Source: Tieghemiomyces parasiticus (taxonomy: Eukaryota; Kickxellomycota; Dimargaritomycetes; Dimargaritales; Dimargaritaceae). From it: a stretch of DNA of 19,804 nucleotides. Numbering within the stretch: position 1 is the first letter of the stretch; each line of letters begins with the position of its first letter. Under the pieces are notes generated by a model that was not told where the DNA came from, did no database searches, and saw nothing but the letters and a program-made list of their open reading frames with translations. Positions 18,799-19,804 of the stretch are shown here, one piece after another. The position numbers and the translations under genes are program-made. The DNA lies in contig JANBPT010000892.1 of NCBI GenBank assembly GCA_027575765.1, positions 1-19,804 of the forward strand, read 5' to 3'.

Positions 18799-19140
18799 AG
18801 CAAGTGACATCTGGTCTCCCTGATAAGACTTAACTGGCCATCTCTCGCCCCTTCTGCATGCCTTTACTCCCCTACAGTCTAGCACCTCTGCACCCATGCT
18901 GCCTCCCCACACGCTTCACTTTCATCATGATGTATTACTGTACCGCACTGAGTCCTTCTAATGATGAGACCATGCACCGATCGCTTCAATGGTCCCGCAT
19001 TTCTCAATTATATGCCTGTCATTCCGTTCATTATACCCTCGTCTATACTTGCTGATACGCTACAAACACCATCCTCGCCATGTACCATTTACTACCCCTT
19101 ACTACTTCTAATTATTTTGGTTCTGTGATTTTTTTGATTT

Positions 19141-19146
19141 AATAAA
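19141..19146 (+). terminator. AATAAA, likely poly(A) signal of the coiled-coil gene
   Basis: Canonical AATAAA preceded by a T-rich stretch, 342 nt after the stop codon at 18798, same strand, with no gene between. Confidence 0.5.
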
Positions 19147-19717
19147 CCCCTTACCACCCTCTCATCTACTCAAATAATTAGGAAGGGGAAGGGAGAAGTC
19201 GAGGGGAAGCTCGCCAAGTCATCACCTTAACCATGCAAGTCCGCCGAACTTCCATTAAGCAGTGATACCACACTGTTCCTTCATCCCAACGGAATCCTGT
19301 CGGCAGTTCTTAAATCATGGGGGAGGGATTACAACTCAGTACCAGTCGATGGAGGTTATCCCCTCCTTCTGACTCGACGCTTGGTCCCGGAACTGATGCT
19401 TGTAATCTGTACTTTCCAAAGTGATCTGAGTCGAATATCCCAACGACACCAAACGGCGTCGTGTTCCTCCCTGGATAGCAGGCGGACGAACTCGGTCATT
19501 CGCAATAGGTCTCAAAAAGATATCCTTAGGCTGCCCATTTCTACTTTGGTTTTCTAACCTGCAATTGCCTTTTTTTTTCCCTTCGGTCATTTCCATTTTC
19601 TCTGCACCCTTCCATTGGGCCTTCCCACCTAGGCTAAATTTAACGACAAGGACAGGTGCATATAACTTCCGCAGAGATAGAAAGGAAAACGCACATCACT
19701 AGGTAGCGCGCTGTTGG

Positions 19718-19723
19718 AAAAAA
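19718..19723 (-). terminator. RNA polymerase III terminator of tRNA-Gly
   Basis: Six T on the minus strand begin four bases after the 3' end of the tRNA. This is the usual position and form of a Pol III terminator. Confidence 0.85.
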
Positions 19724-19727
19724 TGAT

Positions 19728-19798
19728 TGCGCAGACGGGGAATCGAACCCCGGTCTATCGCGTGGCAGGCGATAATTATACCACTAAACCATCTGCGC
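19728..19798 (-). tRNA. tRNA-Gly(GCC): tRNA-Gly (anticodon GCC)
   Basis: Intronless 71-nt tRNA on the minus strand, with discriminator A at 19728. The acceptor stem pairs GCGCAGA with TCTGCGC. The D arm holds the A box TGGTTTAGTGG. The anticodon stem ATCGC/GCGAT encloses loop CTGCCAC with anticodon GCC, and the T arm CGGGG-TTCGATT-CCCCG holds the B box. All cloverleaf arms close with no mismatch seen. It decodes GGC and GGU glycine codons. Confidence 0.97.
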
Positions 19799-19804
19799 GG
19801 ACAA

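Larger units (their letters stand above)
18799..19727. other. Intergenic region between coiled-coil gene and tRNA-Gly
   Basis: Non-coding, 929 bp. It is C/T-rich at first, with an AATAAA at 19141-19146. A purine-rich patch follows at about 19182-19209 and a T9 run lies at 19570-19578. The minus-strand frame at 19336-19596 (86 codons) has no recognisable motif and no splice-supported extension, so I do not call it a gene. Confidence 0.45.

Noticed and set aside
18960..19055. ATGATGA and downstream CTGA, suggestive of a C/D snoRNA
   Set aside because: The flanks do not form a terminal stem and no guide complementarity could be judged; such short boxes occur by chance.
19336..19596. 86-codon minus-strand frame
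   Set aside because: No family resemblance, no neighbouring exon that extends it, and low-complexity T-run inside the complementary strand.

Overview
The window is nuclear DNA of a compact eukaryotic genome, most likely a fungus and probably an early-diverging one. Twenty-seven introns can be placed. All are GT-AG, all are 105-240 nt, and most have GTRAGT-like donors; recognisable CTAAC/CTAAT branch sites occur before several acceptors. Start codons mostly sit in CACCATG-like or AYCATGG-like contexts, leaders are pyrimidine-rich, and intergenic gaps are usually below 0.5 kb. The fungal placement is an inference. An FKBP25-type FKBP, a PPIL3-type cyclophilin and an EIF1AD homologue together look unlike a budding yeast.

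Layout from left to right: a 3'-partial EIF1AD-like OB-fold protein (+, 1-682); the tri-snRNP splicing factor PRP38 (-, 871-1641), convergent with it; a TPA1/OGFOD1-type 2-oxoglutarate oxygenase (+, 2098-3809), divergent from PRP38; tubulin folding cofactor B (+, 4204-5652); the small TFIIH subunit TFB5 (+, 6071-6280); a PPIL3-type spliceosomal cyclophilin (+, 6579-8077); a 1.7-kb gap with a 13-bp inverted repeat and an orphan TATA element; the elongation factor IWS1/SPN1 with ten coding exons (+, 9765-12476); a 1.4-kb gap; an FKBP25-like prolyl isomerase (-, 13854-15181); a large intronless coiled-coil, tail-anchored protein (+, 16003-18798); and tRNA-Gly(GCC) (-, 19728-19798).

Most genes are housekeeping and there is no operon logic. 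Common themes are gene expression (PRP38, PPIL3, TFB5, IWS1, EIF1AD, FKBP25) and microtubules (TBCB and the large coiled-coil protein). The most interesting gene is the 931-aa protein at 16003-18798. It has a degenerate EF-hand-like N-terminus, a cluster of S/T-P sites, two coiled coils separated by a TQT motif of the dynein light chain LC8 type, one transmembrane helix, and a lumenal tail ending in VPT. This reads as a KASH-type nuclear-envelope adaptor that could link dynein to the nucleus or spindle pole body, with a C-terminus resembling plant rather than animal KASH peptides. That assignment is inferred from architecture and motifs, not from a database search.
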